64,000 nucleotides of DNA from an uncultured Clostridia bacterium (lineage in GTDB: Bacteria; Bacillota; Clostridia; Oscillospirales; Ruminococcaceae), in the NCBI GenBank assembly GCA_947623585.1, contig CANQHA010000014.1:1-64000 (forward strand), read 5' to 3'. A model generated the notes under the pieces. That model saw only the letters and a program-made list of their open reading frames with translations. It was not told the DNA's origin and did no database searches. This document shows, piece after piece, positions 62,197 to 64,000 of the stretch. The translations under genes were made by a program, and so were the position numbers. Within the stretch, counting starts at the first letter, position 1, and the number at the start of each line of letters is the position of its first letter.

Positions 62197-62409
62197 TTAC
62201 CTTGCCCGCCTTTGCCAGACGATTTCGTACCCGAGCGCGTCGGCAAGCTCGACGGCTTCTTTATACCGCAGAGATTCGCGGTTTAGCTTGCCCGAGAAGT
62301 TTGAAACGCTGTTGCTCCAACCGTAATCGACTGACAGCTTGTCCACAATCTCTTGCATGGTGAACCCCGCGCGGACGATGTTTGCTTTGATTTCGTTTCT
62401 GATACTCAT
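62197..62409 (-). CDS. Small HTH-like protein
   Basis: Predicted 70 residues from ATG 62409, with GGAGG six bases upstream; the longer frame to 62541 has no ribosome binding site. KANIVRAGFTMQEIVDKLS and VSNFSGKLNRESLRY look like a short Cro-like DNA-binding fold, followed by EAVELADALGYEIVW. It precedes the 57-residue gene by 83 bases, so they are probably co-transcribed. Often found near mobile DNA. Confidence 0.7.
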   Translation of the reverse strand: MSIRNEIKANIVRAGFTMQEIVDKLSVDYGWSNSVSNFSGKLNRESLRYKEAVELADALGYEIVWQRRAR

Positions 62410-62685
62410 AAATTCCTCCGTAAAATTGTTTTTGTTGGTTAATGAAATACTTTTGCCGTATAGCGATTTGCTTACTCTATGCAGCGCATTTTTCTTTTCA
62501 CATTCAGCCGCTCCGTTTTGACGGTATGAACAGCTGCCCATAGGCAGGGGTAGTCGTTTTCACAGTCTGATGTGACTTTGCGCTAATCCGTGAAAATACA
62601 TGCTTTATGGCGTATTGCTTTCACTACTCAACGTGCCGCTGAATGGCGAAATATGTTCGTTTAACCGTCAAAAACTTCACTGTTT

Positions 62686-62988
62686 TCAACTTCCTTGAAA
62701 ATATGGGTTGAAATCAGGAGCATCGTAAAGCACATACCCGCCGTCGCACCTGCTTAAGTATCCCAAATCGGTCAGACTTTTAAGTATTTCTATCACCTCC
62801 TCGACAGTTATCCTGCACTGCCCCGACAAGCTCCACTCGTCGGTTTTTTCGCCTTGCAAGTCGTACAAGGCGCATAAAAATCCGAGTTGTTCAAGCGACA
62901 GCCGCCTGTCGCAAAGAGCTTCCTGCGGAACGAGAAAGTAGTCCGTTCGTCGTTTGATTTGAACTACAATACGAAAATAGATGATTAA
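62686..62988 (-). pseudogene. HTH/replication-type N-domain fragment without clear start
   Basis: An open frame of about 100 codons lacks any ATG, GTG or TTG near its beginning. It reads RRTDYFLVPQEALC, RRLSLEQLGFLCALYD and TVEEVIEILKSLTDLGYLS, like the winged-helix N-domain of plasmid- or phage-type replication proteins (the 'fixed start, LL.L' pattern), then stops at 62686. Only a shorter ATG-less tail is otherwise available. It is probably a truncated remnant. Confidence 0.5.
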
Positions 62989-63131
62989 TTATGGCCGTTA
63001 ATTGCCGAAAGATAATAACAATTCCTCATCCATTATACTACGTTACTTTTCCTAAAGCACTTATGACAACAAAAGCATAAAACCCAATTTATAATTGTTC
63101 ATTATTGATTTTGAAATGTGTAAAAATATGC

Positions 63132-63160
63132 TTGACAGAGCAAAGAAAAAGCGGTAGTAT
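63132..63160 (+). promoter_or_regulatory. Promoter of the HAD-IIIC gene
   Basis: TTGACA, 17-base spacer, TAGTAT. The leader continues through a G-tract hairpin (63208-63240) to ATG 63286. Confidence 0.75.
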
Positions 63161-63207
63161 ATTAAAAATGATTCTCTATGCAATCTTTTAATGTAAATTA
63201 TTACCTT

Positions 63208-63240
63208 CCCTCGCGGATGAAAAATTCCGCGGGGGGGGGG
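63208..63240 (+). other. Leader hairpin ending in a 10-G tract
   Basis: CCCTCGCGGA, loop TGAAAAAT, TCCGCG and then ten G (63231-63240); the first arm can pair into the G run, and the length of the run changes how. The tract sits about 45 bases before the ATG. Leader control or slippage-based variation is possible. Confidence 0.5.
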
Positions 63241-63285
63241 TAATAACTGTTATATAAGCAAAAATAAAGAAAACGAGGTTCACCA

Positions 63286-64000
63286 ATGTACACCTTTAAA
63301 TTGCTAAGAAAGAATTCCAAGCAGTCCGTGGCAGACGGAGCACGCCGCCTCGCCATATTGGGCAACATTTCCACCCAGTTTTTAGCCGTTGCGATTCGCG
63401 GTTACGCTGCTCTTGAAAACTTACCGCTTTCGGTTTACGACGCCGACTATAACCAAATCGACGCGCAGCTTTTGGACCCGGCTTCCGAAGTCTACGGCTT
63501 CGGACCGGACAGCATACTTTTGTGGCTCGGAACGGACAAGCTGTACGAGGAGTTTTTAGACCTGTCGCTTGAAGCGCGGTCGGGGTTCGCCGCATCGGTG
63601 ATGCAAAAAATCACGATGTACTGGGACCTCATCTCCAAAAACAGCAAGGCGAATATTTTGCAGATGAACTTCACCGAAATCGACGATCGGGCGCTCGGGA
63701 ACTACTCCTGCAAAGTAGGTTCGGCGTTTGTCTATCAGATCCGCAAGCTGAATTTCATGCTTGAGGAAGCGATGGAGCAGCGCAAAAACGCTTATCCGAT
63801 CGATCTTTTATCCGTTCAGGTTCGTCTCGGAGCAACGGCGTTTTACGACGCGCCTCTTTACTACAATGCAAAGATGAGCGTTTCGACCGACGCGCTGCCC
63901 TATGTTGCAAAGGCGGTTATAGACGTTCAGAAAGCGCTTGCCGGAAGAATCAAAAAGTGCGTCGTTTTGGACCTTGACAACACCCTTTGGGGCGGCGTCA
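63286..64000 (+). CDS. FkbH-like HAD-superfamily (subfamily IIIC) protein, start
   Basis: 238 codons read from ATG 63286 and run off the window; no stop is seen. The first 170 residues are an N-terminal domain (RRLAILGNISTQFLAVAIRG, AQLLDPASEVYGFGPDSIL) typical of FkbH-like proteins, followed by CVVLDLDNTLWGGV, the HAD-IIIC catalytic motif with two Asp. Relatives load glyceryl or glycolytic units in polyketide, polysaccharide or lipid pathways. AAACGAGG precedes the ATG. Downstream genes would show the pathway. Confidence 0.85.
   Translation, partial: MYTFKLLRKNSKQSVADGARRLAILGNISTQFLAVAIRGYAALENLPLSVYDADYNQIDAQLLDPASEVYGFGPDSILLWLGTDKLYEEFLDLSLEARSGFAASVMQKITMYWDLISKNSKANILQMNFTEIDDRALGNYSCKVGSAFVYQIRKLNFMLEEAMEQRKNAYPIDLLSVQVRLGATAFYDAPLYYNAKMSVSTDALPYVAKAVIDVQKALAGRIKKCVVLDLDNTLWGGV

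Overview
The window looks like chromosomal DNA of an anaerobic Clostridia-type Bacillota, most likely an uncultured gut member near the Oscillospirales. This rests on the dgt-dnaG-rpoD macrooperon, a CIRCE operator on groESL, AGGAGG-type ribosome binding sites with occasional GTG/TTG starts, sigma-A promoters of the TTGACA-17-TATAAT type, Nudix/mnmA and purA/purB housekeeping genes, and PepSY and Cys-x-x-Cys secreted proteins. Coding DNA is G/C-rich at third positions, so many long antisense frames stay open; these were discarded. No taxonomic search was possible.

Layout. 1-6.7 kb: right-hand part of an integrated element with leftward small genes, a RepA-like ATPase, a terminase-small-subunit-like HTH protein, a divergent control region and a rightward large serine recombinase whose reading frame runs into a tRNA 3'-end-like border. 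6.7-12.3 kb: structured repeats, a secreted Cys-rich protein behind a poly-G promoter, apgM, an alpha/beta hydrolase, and tRNA-Ala(CGC) followed by tandem 'tail' repeats. 12.3-15.3 kb: a leftward set of response regulator, acidic tail-anchored protein and HtrA protease. 15.5-19.6 kb: groES-groEL and an abundant-looking CBM9-like surface protein. 19.7-26 kb: rpoD, dnaG, dgt, yigZ, rpmE and a lipoprotein, all leftward. 26.5-31.6 kb: phosphoglucomutase, GNAT, comM and an M28 peptidase. 31.7-36.2 kb: an ECF sigma factor, a PepSY-type membrane protein and two PepSY-type lipoproteins. 36.3-38.2 kb: a duplicated GH26 pair, one lipoprotein and one cytoplasmic. 38.3-44 kb: an AT-rich methyltransferase, purB, purA, Nudix and mnmA. 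44.4-51.4 kb: a 2332-residue cyclic beta-1,2-glucan synthase-like protein. 52-62.5 kb: an extended ECF sigma factor with a broken duplicate, an LspA-like protein, an XRE regulator, flavodoxin, a uracil/hypoxanthine-DNA glycosylase-like protein, a nitroreductase, an SH3 lipoprotein, a CmpB-family membrane protein, tRNA-Leu(UAG), GNAT and a tRNA-Leu relic. 62-64 kb: small mobile-element-type genes and the start of an FkbH-like HAD-IIIC gene.

The most unusual content is non-coding. At least six complete or partial copies of a roughly 220-bp palindromic, REPIN-like element (26.2, 42.1, 44.1, 51.5, 51.9 and 59.3 kb) share fixed ends and a fixed core but carry interchangeable hairpin stems. They are joined by three other structured repeat families: nested-hairpin islands, a multibranched insert of about 128 bp, and a hairpin plus degenerate 7-mer module. 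Two 10-G tracts sit in promoter or leader positions and are candidates for phase variation. No transposase, reverse transcriptase, CRISPR array or classical defence operon was recognised.
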